A stretch of 64,000 nt of DNA from positions 62,001 to 126,000 of the forward strand of contig NZ_BOQP01000013.1 in the NCBI RefSeq assembly GCF_018332715.1. The letters are read 5' to 3'. This DNA comes from Winogradskya consettensis. Lineage in GTDB: Bacteria > Actinomycetota > Actinomycetes > Mycobacteriales > Micromonosporaceae. Both the position numbers and the translations under genes were made by a program. Below are positions 47,159-55,608 of this stretch, in pieces (the stretch's first letter is position 1; every line of letters starts with the position of its first letter). The notes under the pieces were generated by a model that ran no database searches, was not told the origin of the DNA, and was given only the letters and a program-made list of their open reading frames with translations.

Positions 47159-48106
47159 GTGTCGAAGAAACGCAAGCTGCTGATCGCTGTCGGAGTTGTG
47201 GTCCTGATCAGCGCCGGTCTCTACGCCGGCAACCGATCGGGGGACGGCAGCGGCCATCCGCGGCTGCTGGCGCATCGGGGGCTGGCCCAGACCTACCCGC
47301 TGGACGGCGTGGAGAACGACACCTGCACGGCGACCCGGATCTACCCGCCGGAGCACGCGTACATCGAGAACACCCTGGCGTCGATGCGGGCGGGCTTCGC
47401 GGCCGGCGCGGACATGCTGGAGTTCGACGTCCAGGTCACCGCCGACGACCAGCTCGCGGTGTTCCACGACTCGATGCTCGAATGCCGCACCGACGGCGTC
47501 GGCAAGGTCCGTGATCACACCCTCGCCAAACTGCGGGAACTCGACCTCGGTTATGGCTACACGGCTGACGGCGGAGCTACGTACCCGTTGCGGGGTAAGG
47601 GGGTCGGTCTGCTGCCCACCGTCCAGGAGGTGGTCGGGGCGTTCCCGGATCGCGAGCTGCTCCTCGACCTCAAGAACGAGGAAGCGTCCGAGGGCGACCG
47701 ACTCGCTGACTACCTGGCCACGCTGCCCGCCGAACGCCTGACCACCCTGGCTGTCTACGGCGGTGACGCATCGGTCGCCGCGGTCGCCACCCGGCTGCCG
47801 GGCCTGCGGACAGCGTCGAAGGCAACGATGAAGGACTGCCTGCTCCGCTATCTGGCAACCGGCTGGACCGGCCACGTTCCCGCTGCCTGCCACCACACCG
47901 AACTGCACCTGCCCCTACGGTACGGCCGCTGGCTCTGGGGCTGGCCCAACCGCTTCGTCAGCCGCATGAGCGAGGCCGACACCCGCGTCATCCTCGTCGC
48001 CGGAGAGGGCCCCTGGTCCGAGGGCTTCGACAGCCCCGAGGCGCTGGCGACGGTCCCCGACGGCTGGTCCGGCTGGCTCTGGACGAACCGGGCTGACATC
48101 CATTGA
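47159..48106 (+). CDS. Glycerophosphodiester phosphodiesterase family protein
   Basis: 315 aa. An N-terminal hydrophobic helix (LLIAVGVVVLISAGLYAG) makes it anchored or exported. The GDPD barrel shows LAHRGL, NTLASMRAGFAAGADMLEFD (catalytic Glu and Asp) and VFHDSML (catalytic His), with LLLDLKNEE later. It would hydrolyse glycerophosphodiesters outside the membrane. A Cys-containing insert (ENDTCTATRIYPPEHAYIEN) after HRG is unusual. GTG 47159 is the only start that keeps the helix. Confidence 0.88.
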   Translation: MSKKRKLLIAVGVVVLISAGLYAGNRSGDGSGHPRLLAHRGLAQTYPLDGVENDTCTATRIYPPEHAYIENTLASMRAGFAAGADMLEFDVQVTADDQLAVFHDSMLECRTDGVGKVRDHTLAKLRELDLGYGYTADGGATYPLRGKGVGLLPTVQEVVGAFPDRELLLDLKNEEASEGDRLADYLATLPAERLTTLAVYGGDASVAAVATRLPGLRTASKATMKDCLLRYLATGWTGHVPAACHHTELHLPLRYGRWLWGWPNRFVSRMSEADTRVILVAGEGPWSEGFDSPEALATVPDGWSGWLWTNRADIH

Positions 48107-48115
48107 AAAGACTGT

Positions 48116-48143
48116 CGCCCGGTCCCCCCTGCGGGGCCGGGCG
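48116..48143. terminator. Bidirectional terminator hairpin
   Basis: CGCCCGGTCCCC (48116-48127) pairs with GGGGCCGGGCG (48133-48143), with one bulge, between convergent stop codons. The AAAAG on its left gives a short T run on the minus strand. Confidence 0.6.
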
Positions 48144-48165
48144 CTTCGTCTTGGGAAAGTGCTGC

Positions 48166-49068
48166 TCAGATGGCCTTGTTACGACGGAGCTGGCCCTTGC
48201 GGAACTGCCCGTTGCGGGCGGCGCGGCGAAGCATGAACACGGTCGGGATCGCGCAGACCAGCAGGGCTGTCAGGCTGGCCTCGGGGCCGAAGGTGCCGCC
48301 GGTCAGCGCCGAGTTGCCGTCGAGCGTGGTGTGCCAGAGGGTCGCCGTGGGCGTGGTGCCGGAGGTCGGGACCCCGAAGATGCCGGCTTCGGTCAGGTTC
48401 CAGGCAAAGTGGATACCGATCGGCAGCCACAGCGAGCGGGTCAGCACGTAGGCGGCGACCATCATCGTGCCGCCCTCGATCGCGATGGCGACGGTGCCCC
48501 AGACGGTCGCGCCATGGTTGACCAGGTGAGTGAGGCCGAACAGGACCGAGGAGATGACCAGGGCGACCACGGTGCCGAGCCGCTCCTCCATGATCCGGAA
48601 GATCACCCCGCGGAACAGCATCTCCTCGTTCACCGCGACGCTCGACATGATGCCCAGGGTGATCAGGAACCCGCCGATCGACCCGCCGCCGATGTGCTCC
48701 CAGCCGCCGAACATCCCGATGATCAGCATCGTGATCGTGAAGGCCACCGCCCCGACCGTCACGCCGCGCCGCAGGTTCTTCCAGCGGTCGACCTTGGTGA
48801 CCTCTTCGACCTCGGTACGCCCCTCGACCGTGCGGTTCAGCCACCGGTAGAAGAACACCGCGCCGACCGCCGAGGCGATCCCGATCGGCAGCCCGAGGAA
48901 CGCGCTCATGTTCGACAACCCGTCGAACGCCCGCGCCACCACCAGCACCAGTGCCATCCCCACGATCAGGATCGGCGCCCGGAACGTCCGCATCCGCTGC
49001 TGCCACACCGAGCCGGTCGGGGTGCCGGTCGGGTCGATCGTGTTCCGGGGCTCCGCTGCGTGCGTCAT
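48166..49068 (-). CDS. CPBP-family intramembrane metalloprotease (Abi-type)
   Basis: 300 aa with about eight hydrophobic helices. The three CPBP motifs are present: NEEMLFRG (Glu-Glu plus Arg), FGLTHLVNH and HFAWN. The family includes the Rce1 prenyl-protein endopeptidases and bacterial proteins linked to bacteriocin self-immunity. The substrate here is unknown. A basic C-terminal tail (RRAARNGQFRKGQLRRNK) faces the cytoplasm. No neighbouring bacteriocin gene was seen. Confidence 0.9.
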   Translation of the reverse strand: MTHAAEPRNTIDPTGTPTGSVWQQRMRTFRAPILIVGMALVLVVARAFDGLSNMSAFLGLPIGIASAVGAVFFYRWLNRTVEGRTEVEEVTKVDRWKNLRRGVTVGAVAFTITMLIIGMFGGWEHIGGGSIGGFLITLGIMSSVAVNEEMLFRGVIFRIMEERLGTVVALVISSVLFGLTHLVNHGATVWGTVAIAIEGGTMMVAAYVLTRSLWLPIGIHFAWNLTEAGIFGVPTSGTTPTATLWHTTLDGNSALTGGTFGPEASLTALLVCAIPTVFMLRRAARNGQFRKGQLRRNKAI

Positions 49069-49175
49069 GACCAGGCCTTTCGTCGTCGCTCATCGCGCTC
49101 GTTGTCGATGGCTATGACGCTATTCAGCTCAGCCCTTCAGCCCATCCCGCCACAGATGACACATGGGGGTAGCTC

Positions 49176-50411
49176 TCACGGGGGACCCCCGTCCAGCGTC
49201 CGGATCGCGGGGAGCGGTGACGTCAGCAGCCACAGGCAGCCCAGCACTCCGCCCACTGCCGCGATCAGCAGCGTCGGGCGTACCCCGATGACGCCCCCGA
49301 GCACCCCGCCCAGCGCTGCCCCCAGCGGTCGGGCCCCGTAGTTGATCGTGCCGAAGACGCCCGCGACCCGGCTGCGCATGTCGTCGGCCATCACCGCGGC
49401 CTGGACGGAGTTGAGGTTGATGTCCATCAGCATCACGCCGAACCCGGAGACTGCCTCCGCCGCGGACAGCACCGCCGCGCTAGCCCAGTGCGGGCCGCCG
49501 GCCAGCGCGATCGCCGCCGTCGGGGCCGGGAAGAGGAACGCGCCGAGCAGCATCACCCGGCCGATGCCGAAACGGCGGGACAGCCTGGGTGCGAGGGCGG
49601 CTCCGGCCAGTCCGCCGAAGGCGCCGACACCGAGGGCCAGACCGAGCAGGGAGACCGGGAGGCCGAGCGTACGCGTAGCAAAGAGCACGACCAGCGCCTG
49701 CGCGACAAAGCCGAAGAAGTTGATCGTTGTCACGCAGCCGAGACCGGCGCGCAGATAGCGGTGACCCAGGACGTAGCGCAGCCCGGCCCGCGCATCCGAC
49801 ATCAGTGACCGGGACGGCTCCGGCGCCGCCGGCGCGACGTCGATCCGGGAGATCAGCACGGCCGAGGCAAGGAACGAGGCGGCATCCACGAGCAGGGCGA
49901 TCGGTGCGGTCAACCGCTGGATCAGGAAGCCGCCCAGCGCCGGACCGGCCACGAACGACGCCGACCGGCTGATCGACAGCTTGCTGTTGGCGTCGACGTA
50001 GCGGTTGCGGTCGACCAGGGCCACGAAGAACGACGGGTACGCCGCGTTGAACAGCACCTGCCCCACCCCGGCCAGCAGCGCGACCGCGAAGAGCTGAGCC
50101 AGCGTGACGACGCCCAGCCAGTGCGCGATCGGGAGACTGAGCAGGACCAGCGCACGCAGCACGTCAGCCGCGACGAGCAACCGGCGGCGGTGCGCTCGGC
50201 GATCGACCCACGAGCCGACCAGCAGGGACAGCAGGTTCGGGGTCCAGACCGCGGCGGTGAGCAGACCCACCTCGGCCGGGGTCGCACCGAGGGTCACGAC
50301 GGCGATCACGGGCAGGGCCAGTTCGGTGATCCGGTCACCGAAGTTGGAGATCGTCTGGCCGCCCCAGAGCGTGTTGAAGCGGGTCATGTCCGCGGCGGGG
50401 GCGGCGGTCAT
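49176..50411 (-). CDS. MFS transporter
   Basis: 411 aa with twelve predicted transmembrane helices. The typical NTLWGGQTISNFGDRITELA start and the loop-2/3 region VDRRAHRRRLL are those of the enterobactin-exporter/MdfA-like actinobacterial MFS group. The substrate is unknown; drug efflux is usual. ATG 50411 overlaps the stop of the ArsR gene (ATGA), so the pair is coupled and probably co-regulated. The open frame continues upstream through the regulator in another frame and is not used. Confidence 0.9.
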   Translation of the reverse strand: MTAAPAADMTRFNTLWGGQTISNFGDRITELALPVIAVVTLGATPAEVGLLTAAVWTPNLLSLLVGSWVDRRAHRRRLLVAADVLRALVLLSLPIAHWLGVVTLAQLFAVALLAGVGQVLFNAAYPSFFVALVDRNRYVDANSKLSISRSASFVAGPALGGFLIQRLTAPIALLVDAASFLASAVLISRIDVAPAAPEPSRSLMSDARAGLRYVLGHRYLRAGLGCVTTINFFGFVAQALVVLFATRTLGLPVSLLGLALGVGAFGGLAGAALAPRLSRRFGIGRVMLLGAFLFPAPTAAIALAGGPHWASAAVLSAAEAVSGFGVMLMDINLNSVQAAVMADDMRSRVAGVFGTINYGARPLGAALGGVLGGVIGVRPTLLIAAVGGVLGCLWLLTSPLPAIRTLDGGPP

Positions 50412-50986
50412 GACGGCAGGTAGTGCCGGAGGATGCGGACGATGCGGGCACCGTCGGGTGCGTCCGTCTCGGCGCGATGAACGTACGGTGCGATCAGCTC
50501 GTCGATCTTGATCTCGAGCTCGGCCAGCTCGGCGGCCGTGACGGCCACGCCGGTGTTCGACACCCCCGCGACCCGCACCCACTCCGGCGGCAGGGTCGGC
50601 TCGGTCTCCGTCAGCCATCGGCCGGCCTGTTCGGCTGCTGCGGTCATCAGCTGCTCGTTGAGCGCCCGGCCCGCTCCCTGGGTCTCCGGGTCGTCGCCGA
50701 TCGCCACCGAGAAGCCGCGGGCGACTGCTTTCCACCAGCGCTGGCGGCGGTCGCCGGGGACCTCGTCGGGGTCGGCGTCGGTGACCAGGCCGAAGCCCGC
50801 GAGATGCCGCAGGTGCCAGCTCGCCACCGAGGGCGTCGCTCCCACGTGCGGCGACAGGACCGTCGCCGTCGCCGGCCCATGCCGTTGCAGGTGCGACAGG
50901 ATCGCCAGCCGCACGGGGTGCGCCAGCGCCCGCATCGCCTGCGGGTCGGTGATCCGCAGGTCACCGAAGGGATTCGTGAGAGACAT
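50408..50986 (-). CDS. ArsR-type (helix-turn-helix 20) transcriptional regulator
   Basis: 192 aa from ATG 50986. The winged helix is recognised by AMRALAHPVRLAILSHLQRH and ATPSVASWHLRHLAGFGLV. The C-terminal half is a helical ligand-binding-like domain with no Cys pair for metal. It probably represses itself and the MFS gene. A palindrome overlaps the -10 box TACTCT six bases before ATG, which again suggests a leaderless mRNA. Confidence 0.88.
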   Translation of the reverse strand: MSLTNPFGDLRITDPQAMRALAHPVRLAILSHLQRHGPATATVLSPHVGATPSVASWHLRHLAGFGLVTDADPDEVPGDRRQRWWKAVARGFSVAIGDDPETQGAGRALNEQLMTAAAEQAGRWLTETEPTLPPEWVRVAGVSNTGVAVTAAELAELEIKIDELIAPYVHRAETDAPDGARIVRILRHYLPS

Positions 50987-51006
50987 GTTTCGAGAGTACT
51001 CTCTCA
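50977..51006. promoter_or_regulatory. Operator over the promoter of the ArsR/MFS pair
   Basis: GAGAGTACTCTC (50992-51003) is a perfect palindrome that contains the minus-strand -10 box TACTCT. An outer pair TGAGAGA (50977-50983) and TCTCTCA (51000-51006) extends the dyad across the start codon. Confidence 0.65.
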
Positions 51007-51019
51007 CAATAATGCCGGT

Positions 51020-51361
51020 CTATATCTGCGCTGCGGCTATCGCGTCGTCCACCTCGGGAAAGATGGCGAAATACCTGCTCAGCCCGATGGTCTCGAGCAG
51101 TTCGGCGAGGAAGCGGTTGGGGCCGGCGAAGCTCAGCCAGCCGCCGCGTGCGGAGATCACCTGCTTGGCGGTGACAAAGGCGCTCAACCTGACCGAGTCG
51201 CAGAACTTGAGGTCGGTCATGTCGACGACTATTCGCGGGACGGTGCGTTCGAGCAGATCGGCGAGGAGATCATGGAGGCTGGTCGCGGTGTCGGAATCGA
51301 GTTCGCCGCTGAGACGGAGCACTGCGACATCGCAGCGGTAATCGGTCACGGTGGCTTGCAT
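51020..51361 (-). CDS. STAS-domain anti-sigma factor antagonist
   Basis: 113 aa, the usual single STAS size. The domain starts DVAVLRLSGELDSDTATSL and contains IVVDMTDLKFCDSVRLSAF, where the Ser of CDS is the expected phosphorylation site. Proteins of this type sequester anti-sigma kinases. No anti-sigma kinase or sigma gene is adjacent, so it is an orphan here. It lies 34 bases upstream of the ArsR start, codirectional. Confidence 0.9.
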   Translation of the reverse strand: MQATVTDYRCDVAVLRLSGELDSDTATSLHDLLADLLERTVPRIVVDMTDLKFCDSVRLSAFVTAKQVISARGGWLSFAGPNRFLAELLETIGLSRYFAIFPEVDDAIAAAQI

Positions 51362-51506
51362 GGCATCGCTTTCGTCCTGGTTCGGCGGGATTACAGCCTA
51401 GATCTGGCTATCGGACTGGAGGCACACACCAAGTCCGTCCAGATCGCGCGGAACCATCCGGATTACGCAGCGAACTCGCGTGTCGCAGACCACTGAGGAC
51501 ACAAAA

Positions 51507-51537
51507 ATCGGGCCGGCCCCGTAGGGTCCGGCCCGAT
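51507..51537 (-). terminator. Rho-independent terminator of the 69-aa gene
   Basis: GGGTCCGGCCCGAT (51524-51537) pairs at 13 of 14 positions with 51507-51520 and, on the minus strand, is followed by TTTTT. Confidence 0.75.
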
Positions 51538-51591
51538 CAGAAGTTTGGCTGGCCAAGAGAGGATGCATGCGGCACAGCCCGGCTCCTGGCG

Positions 51592-51801
51592 TCAGATCTG
51601 ACGCCACCGCCAGCGTGGGCCGCGCCACGCGTCTGCCAGGATCAGCGCGGACGCCTTACCCGGACACTGCTGCACCTTGGACTTTCCCTGGGGTCCACCC
51701 ATCTGGGCCTCAACCTCCCAGGTCGTGCCGTCGGTGCGGACGTAAACATCCCGGCGCGATAGCCGGACGTCACCATTCCACCAGTGCTGCTCAACTCTCA
51801 C
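51592..51801 (-). CDS. Small conserved-looking protein of unknown function
   Basis: 69 aa from GTG 51801. It is rich in Trp and Arg (QHWWNGDVRLSRRDVYVRTD, then ADAWRGPRWRWRQI) with one Cys. Strand-rich N-terminal half and helix-like end. I recall similar short proteins in Micromonosporaceae but cannot name a family. A true terminator follows it in the same direction, which supports expression. No ribosome-binding site is obvious. Confidence 0.6.
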   Translation of the reverse strand: MRVEQHWWNGDVRLSRRDVYVRTDGTTWEVEAQMGGPQGKSKVQQCPGKASALILADAWRGPRWRWRQI

Positions 51802-52041
51802 ACGTCGACTTTATGACAGATATCGAAGCTTCTGCGGGAGGCCGATCTGTGAAAGTTTTTCGACGGCAGGTCTAACCGGGATGTCCGATCCGGTGGTTTT
51901 CGGCCCCATGACTTGCGTCACGCCGACATTTTAGGGCGGCTAACTATTCGACACTCTGCGTAATTGCCGCAGGTGGGAGCCGCATTTTCAGGACGACGAA
52001 ACGGTGCCGACACGCAGCCGTCATCTGGTCAGCCTATTTGA

Positions 52042-52512
52042 TCATGGCAGGGTCGTGGTCGGCGGCGGGGGTCCGGGCCATACCAGGAGCACTGTGCACG
52101 GAGCGTGATCGACGACAAAGCGTGTGCGGTGTCCCAGGCTCTTCGGACCGAGTCGTCGTCGATCTCCGTCACGCGCCAGGACCAGCACATCCGCGTCCGC
52201 GCAGGCGGCAACGACGACCCGTTCGGGGCGGCCACGCAACGTGAGCTTCCGCGCCGATCGACCCAATCGCGCCTCCGCCTTCGCCAGCAAAAGATTTTCC
52301 GCCCCAGTGAGCAACCCCACTGGATCCGCGCCCGCGACACGCCCAAGAAGACCCGCCGAACCGCTCAGCGCGGCCTCGGTATCAACATCAAGAACGTGCA
52401 GCAGGGTCACTTCGCCGTCTTGTTCACGCGCCGCATCGACACACGCCTCCCACGTGCCCTCCGCGAGCCACACCAGAACGCTCACAGGCCTGACACTCTC
52501 AGACTTACCCAT
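52042..52512 (-). CDS. Universal stress protein-like, single domain
   Basis: 156 aa from ATG 52512. UspA-fold features are the start strand (VSVLVWLAEG), EVTLLHVLDVD, ADVLVLARDG and the end strand HAPCTVLLVWP. The ATP-binding G-2x-G-9x-G(S/T) pattern is only partly preserved (around ARDGDRRRLGPKSLGHRTRF). It overlaps the 3' end of the permease gene by 31 bases, so the two are coupled, which may signal regulation of transport by the Usp. Confidence 0.75.
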   Translation of the reverse strand: MGKSESVRPVSVLVWLAEGTWEACVDAAREQDGEVTLLHVLDVDTEAALSGSAGLLGRVAGADPVGLLTGAENLLLAKAEARLGRSARKLTLRGRPERVVVAACADADVLVLARDGDRRRLGPKSLGHRTRFVVDHAPCTVLLVWPGPPPPTTTLP

Positions 52513-53708
52513 AGCGACGCTACCCCTACAATCAGACACGCCGGTACGGTGAGCGCGCCGAGTCGCAGAAACTCCCCGGTCACCGGCGGTTGCCCGCGAC
52601 CGTGCAGGATCCGCCGCCACAGCAAAGTCGCGAGCGAACCCACGTACGTCAGATTCGGACCGATGTTGGCACCCAGCAGCACGGCCAGCACCAGCCCCGG
52701 CGAATGTGCGGCCAGCGGCAGCAACATCAGCGTCGCCGGCAGATTGTTCAGCACGTTCGCGAGCACGGCGGCCAGCCCGGCCATCGCCAGCAACCCGAGC
52801 AGATCCGCATGGTGCGGCGCCACCCGGTCCACGAGCGTGCCGAACCCGCTCCGGCTCACCGCCAGCACCACCACCCCGAGTGCCAGGACAAAAAGACAGA
52901 ACCCGAGATTCGCTTTGCGTACGAGCGTTGTCACCGGCTTTTTCATCCGTACGCCCAGAGCGATCGCACCCGCCAGGGCGACCCACGCCGGATGCACCCC
53001 CACCGGCCCCGCAACCGCGAACCCCGCCAGCGTCAGCCCGAGAACAACCAGCGCGAACTTCGGCGCACGCTCCTGCTCGACCTGCGCCGAGTGCTCCGGC
53101 GTGCCCAGATCCTGGGCGAAGAACCGCCGCAGAATCAGATACTCGACGCCGATCACCGCCAGCCACGGCAACGCCATCAACCCGGCGAAGCTCACGAACG
53201 AGAGCCCCGCCGCGGACAGCGCCAACAGGTTCGTCAGATTCGAGACCGGCAACAACAGCGACGCGGAATTGGCCAGGTGGTTGCATGCATAGACATGCGG
53301 CTTCGGGCGTACGCCCAGAGTGGAAGCGGTCGCGAACACCACCGGCGTCAGCAGCACCACCGTGGCATCGAGACTCAACGCCGCCGTCACCACCGAGGCG
53401 ATGACGAACACGATCCCCAGCAGCCGCTGCGGTGACCCCCGGCTCCAACGCGCCGCGACCGCCCCGGCGTACTTGAAGACCCCGGCCTCATCCGCGAGGT
53501 ACGACAGCAGCAGAACCGCCGCGAGGAACCCCACGGTCGGCCCCAGCTCGACCAGCTCGTCCACGGCATCCCGCCACGAGACGAGCCCGAACACCACCAC
53601 GATCACCGCCGCCGGCACCGCGGCCACAGCCTCCGGCAGACCCCGCGGCCGCGCGACGGCAAAGCCGAGCACACCCACGAGCAGCAGGAGAGAAACAACG
53701 GTGATCAT
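52482..53708 (-). CDS. ArsB/SLC13-type ion permease
   Basis: 408 aa with ten to eleven predicted helices. It has the ion-transporter superfamily hallmark SLDATVVLLTPVV and the paired NLTNLLALS and LNNLPATLML half-repeats, plus GANIGPNLTYVGSLATLLW. This fits the ArsB/NhaD branch. The substrate may be arsenite, a dicarboxylate or Na+, and cannot be read. It has no ArsA partner here; the ArsA pair at 8-10 kb is far away. Confidence 0.85.
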   Translation of the reverse strand: MITVVSLLLLVGVLGFAVARPRGLPEAVAAVPAAVIVVVFGLVSWRDAVDELVELGPTVGFLAAVLLLSYLADEAGVFKYAGAVAARWSRGSPQRLLGIVFVIASVVTAALSLDATVVLLTPVVFATASTLGVRPKPHVYACNHLANSASLLLPVSNLTNLLALSAAGLSFVSFAGLMALPWLAVIGVEYLILRRFFAQDLGTPEHSAQVEQERAPKFALVVLGLTLAGFAVAGPVGVHPAWVALAGAIALGVRMKKPVTTLVRKANLGFCLFVLALGVVVLAVSRSGFGTLVDRVAPHHADLLGLLAMAGLAAVLANVLNNLPATLMLLPLAAHSPGLVLAVLLGANIGPNLTYVGSLATLLWRRILHGRGQPPVTGEFLRLGALTVPACLIVGVASLWVSLRVSGL

Positions 53709-53747
53709 CAGTCGCGAAGCATGCCCCTACCCCGTACGGTCGAAACC

Positions 53748-54158
53748 ATGGCGCGCCGATGGCTCCTCACGATAATTCTGCTGGCAATCGGCATCGTAGC
53801 GGCAGTCACCGGGCGCACCCTCGTACTGGTGATCATGCTGCTTTTCGCGCTGGCCGCCTCACCCCTGATCTTCCCTGCGTCCATCTCGGCGGCCGAGGCC
53901 CAGGCCCGCAGCGCCGCCGACGGAAAGCCCATCGTCTACTGGCGCCCGGGCTGCCCCTTCTGCCTGCGCCTGCGAGCCACCCTGGCCTTCCAGAGCCGCC
54001 GCCTCCACTGGGTCGACATCTGGAAGGACCCCGCCGCAGCCGCCGCCGTCCGGGCAGTCGCCAACGGCAACGAAACGGTCCCCACAGTCATCCTGCGCGG
54101 CGAACCCCACGTAAACCCGAACCCCACCTGGCTACGCGCCGCCATCCGAGCGCGATAA
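53748..54158 (+). CDS. Membrane-anchored glutaredoxin-like protein
   Basis: 136 aa from ATG 53748. Two adjacent N-terminal hydrophobic segments (~5-20 and ~24-45) anchor a glutaredoxin-fold domain whose redox motif is CPFC in YWRPGCPFCLRLR. NETVPTVILRGE gives the cis-Pro loop. It may be a membrane-bound mycoredoxin-like reductase. Divergent from the permease gene, with starts ~40 bases apart. Its 3' end overlaps the convergent DUF2809 gene by 71 bases. Confidence 0.85.
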   Translation: MARRWLLTIILLAIGIVAAVTGRTLVLVIMLLFALAASPLIFPASISAAEAQARSAADGKPIVYWRPGCPFCLRLRATLAFQSRRLHWVDIWKDPAAAAAVRAVANGNETVPTVILRGEPHVNPNPTWLRAAIRAR

Positions 54159-54492
54159 CCACCACCGGCACGACACCCACCGGATACCAGGCCATATCCG
54201 CCCAGTCGAAGGACGACCCCAGCACCAGCCTCGCGAGGACGCTTCGCGCGCTCAGCTCCGCGGGCAGCGAGGTCAGCTGCAGAAGCTCGATCGCCCAGCA
54301 AAAAGCAACCGCCAAAGCACCGGCAACGCCCGGATGAACCCGCGGCCACACAACGTAGACACCGGCAAACACCATGGTCGCGTAAAGCACCGTCCCAGCA
54401 TTCGCCGCGAACGCCCCACCACCCACAGCCCGGACCACAAGCCCCACGGCGATGACCGTCCCCACCCCACCCAGAGCCACCAGCCGCCGCAT
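54088..54492 (-). CDS. DUF2809-type membrane protein
   Basis: 134 aa from ATG 54492; ATG 54501 is equally possible. Four predicted helices and the family segment AIELLQLTSLPAELSARSVL followed by LVLGSSFDWADMAWYPVG. The function is unknown; the family is distantly like VanZ. Its 3' end overlaps the oppositely encoded glutaredoxin-like gene. It starts ~30 bases from the stop of the putative metallopeptidase gene. Confidence 0.75.
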   Translation of the reverse strand: MRRLVALGGVGTVIAVGLVVRAVGGGAFAANAGTVLYATMVFAGVYVVWPRVHPGVAGALAVAFCWAIELLQLTSLPAELSARSVLARLVLGSSFDWADMAWYPVGVVPVVVIALGWRRVARWGSGLRGVRRAG

Positions 54493-54520
54493 GCCCCACA
54501 TCGAGCTGCAGCTCTTGACG

Positions 54521-55351
54521 TCAAGCATCTCGGAGCATGGTGAGGGCTTGCCTGACCTCCGTGACGACCCGCGTATACGGCCAGCGGGCCAGCTCTGCAA
54601 GCGGGTGGTATCGGTGCAGTTCGCGAACCACGTTCAAACCGACGTAGTACCCGCAACGGCGAGGCAGGTCTCCTCGCTCAGGTGAGTCACGCATCTGGAA
54701 GTACGCGGCGTACGTGTCGGGGTTGTCGCCGTCCAGGGCAGCCAGCAAGCGGTCGAGAACGGTGCGCTGGTGGGTTCGGCAGGCTTGGTGCCAGTCTTCG
54801 AAGCCTTCCGCGAACCACAGGCACTGCGCGTCCGATAGTCCCGGCTCCGCCAACGATGAGACCAGGGTTGCGAGACCTTCGCTCATCAGGGCTGCCGCTA
54901 TTCCGTGTTCGGGCCAGGATGCGTGGTCGCCGGCTCGGTCATGGACGACGTGGGATGCTTCGTGGATGAGGAGAAGCCGTCCATAGCGCTCGTCGTTCGG
55001 GTACCGCTCGACGGCTACAAAGAGCTCTGCGCGGCCGTTCAGCGGAGCTACCCAACCGTTGGCAGTGAACAGGCCTACCAGCACGACTACCTGGACGTCG
55101 ACGTTCATTACTCCCATGAGGCCTGCTGCTGACGATAAGGCAGTCGATGCTGTGCGGCGGATCACGTCGGCACGGGCAGTCAGGCGACCCGAGTCGGTGA
55201 AGAGTTCCGCGAGGCGGCGCTCGTCGAGGCCAGGGTCATGATATTTACTGATTCGTTCGCGGTAGCGCTGCCAACTCGCGGGGCGCTCCGCCCCGGTGGC
55301 CGGGGTTTGGGCCAGGAACTCGGGCACCAGGTCTCGCACCACGATAGGCAT
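54521..55351 (-). CDS. Putative zinc metallopeptidase (DUF2268-like)
   Basis: 276 aa. A zincin motif HEASH occurs in RLLLIHEASHVVHD near residue 125, with a possible third ligand Glu in MSEGLATLVSSLAEPG about 30 residues on. No signal peptide is visible, so it acts inside the cell unless released. The family name DUF2268 is my best match and is not certain. It starts MPIVVRDLVPEFLAQTP. Confidence 0.75.
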   Translation of the reverse strand: MPIVVRDLVPEFLAQTPATGAERPASWQRYRERISKYHDPGLDERRLAELFTDSGRLTARADVIRRTASTALSSAAGLMGVMNVDVQVVVLVGLFTANGWVAPLNGRAELFVAVERYPNDERYGRLLLIHEASHVVHDRAGDHASWPEHGIAAALMSEGLATLVSSLAEPGLSDAQCLWFAEGFEDWHQACRTHQRTVLDRLLAALDGDNPDTYAAYFQMRDSPERGDLPRRCGYYVGLNVVRELHRYHPLAELARWPYTRVVTEVRQALTMLRDA

Positions 55352-55608
55352 GCGCTCGATCCTGACAGGGCCCCGTTCAATCGCGGTAGCGGCGGGATTC
55401 GGCGTGCGGTCCTCACCAGGATCGCTGCGTGATCAAGCAGGGACAGCACGTGTCGTGCAGGCGACTTGGGGCTTGTGACGGGCTCGGTGGGCAAAGAGAG
55501 TGACCCAGCACGCACCTGGTCTTTGTCTCCTTCGGGGCGTGGCGCTGCGTTTGGGCCGATGCAGCCGCTACCGTCACTCGCTGAGAACAGATGTTCGTGG
55601 GGGGATTC

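Noticed and set aside
52482..53708. ArsB permease as partner of the ArsA-type ATPases for arsenite export
   Set aside because: The genes are more than 40 kb apart, no arsR/arsC is adjacent, and the ATPases lie in a separate conserved block.
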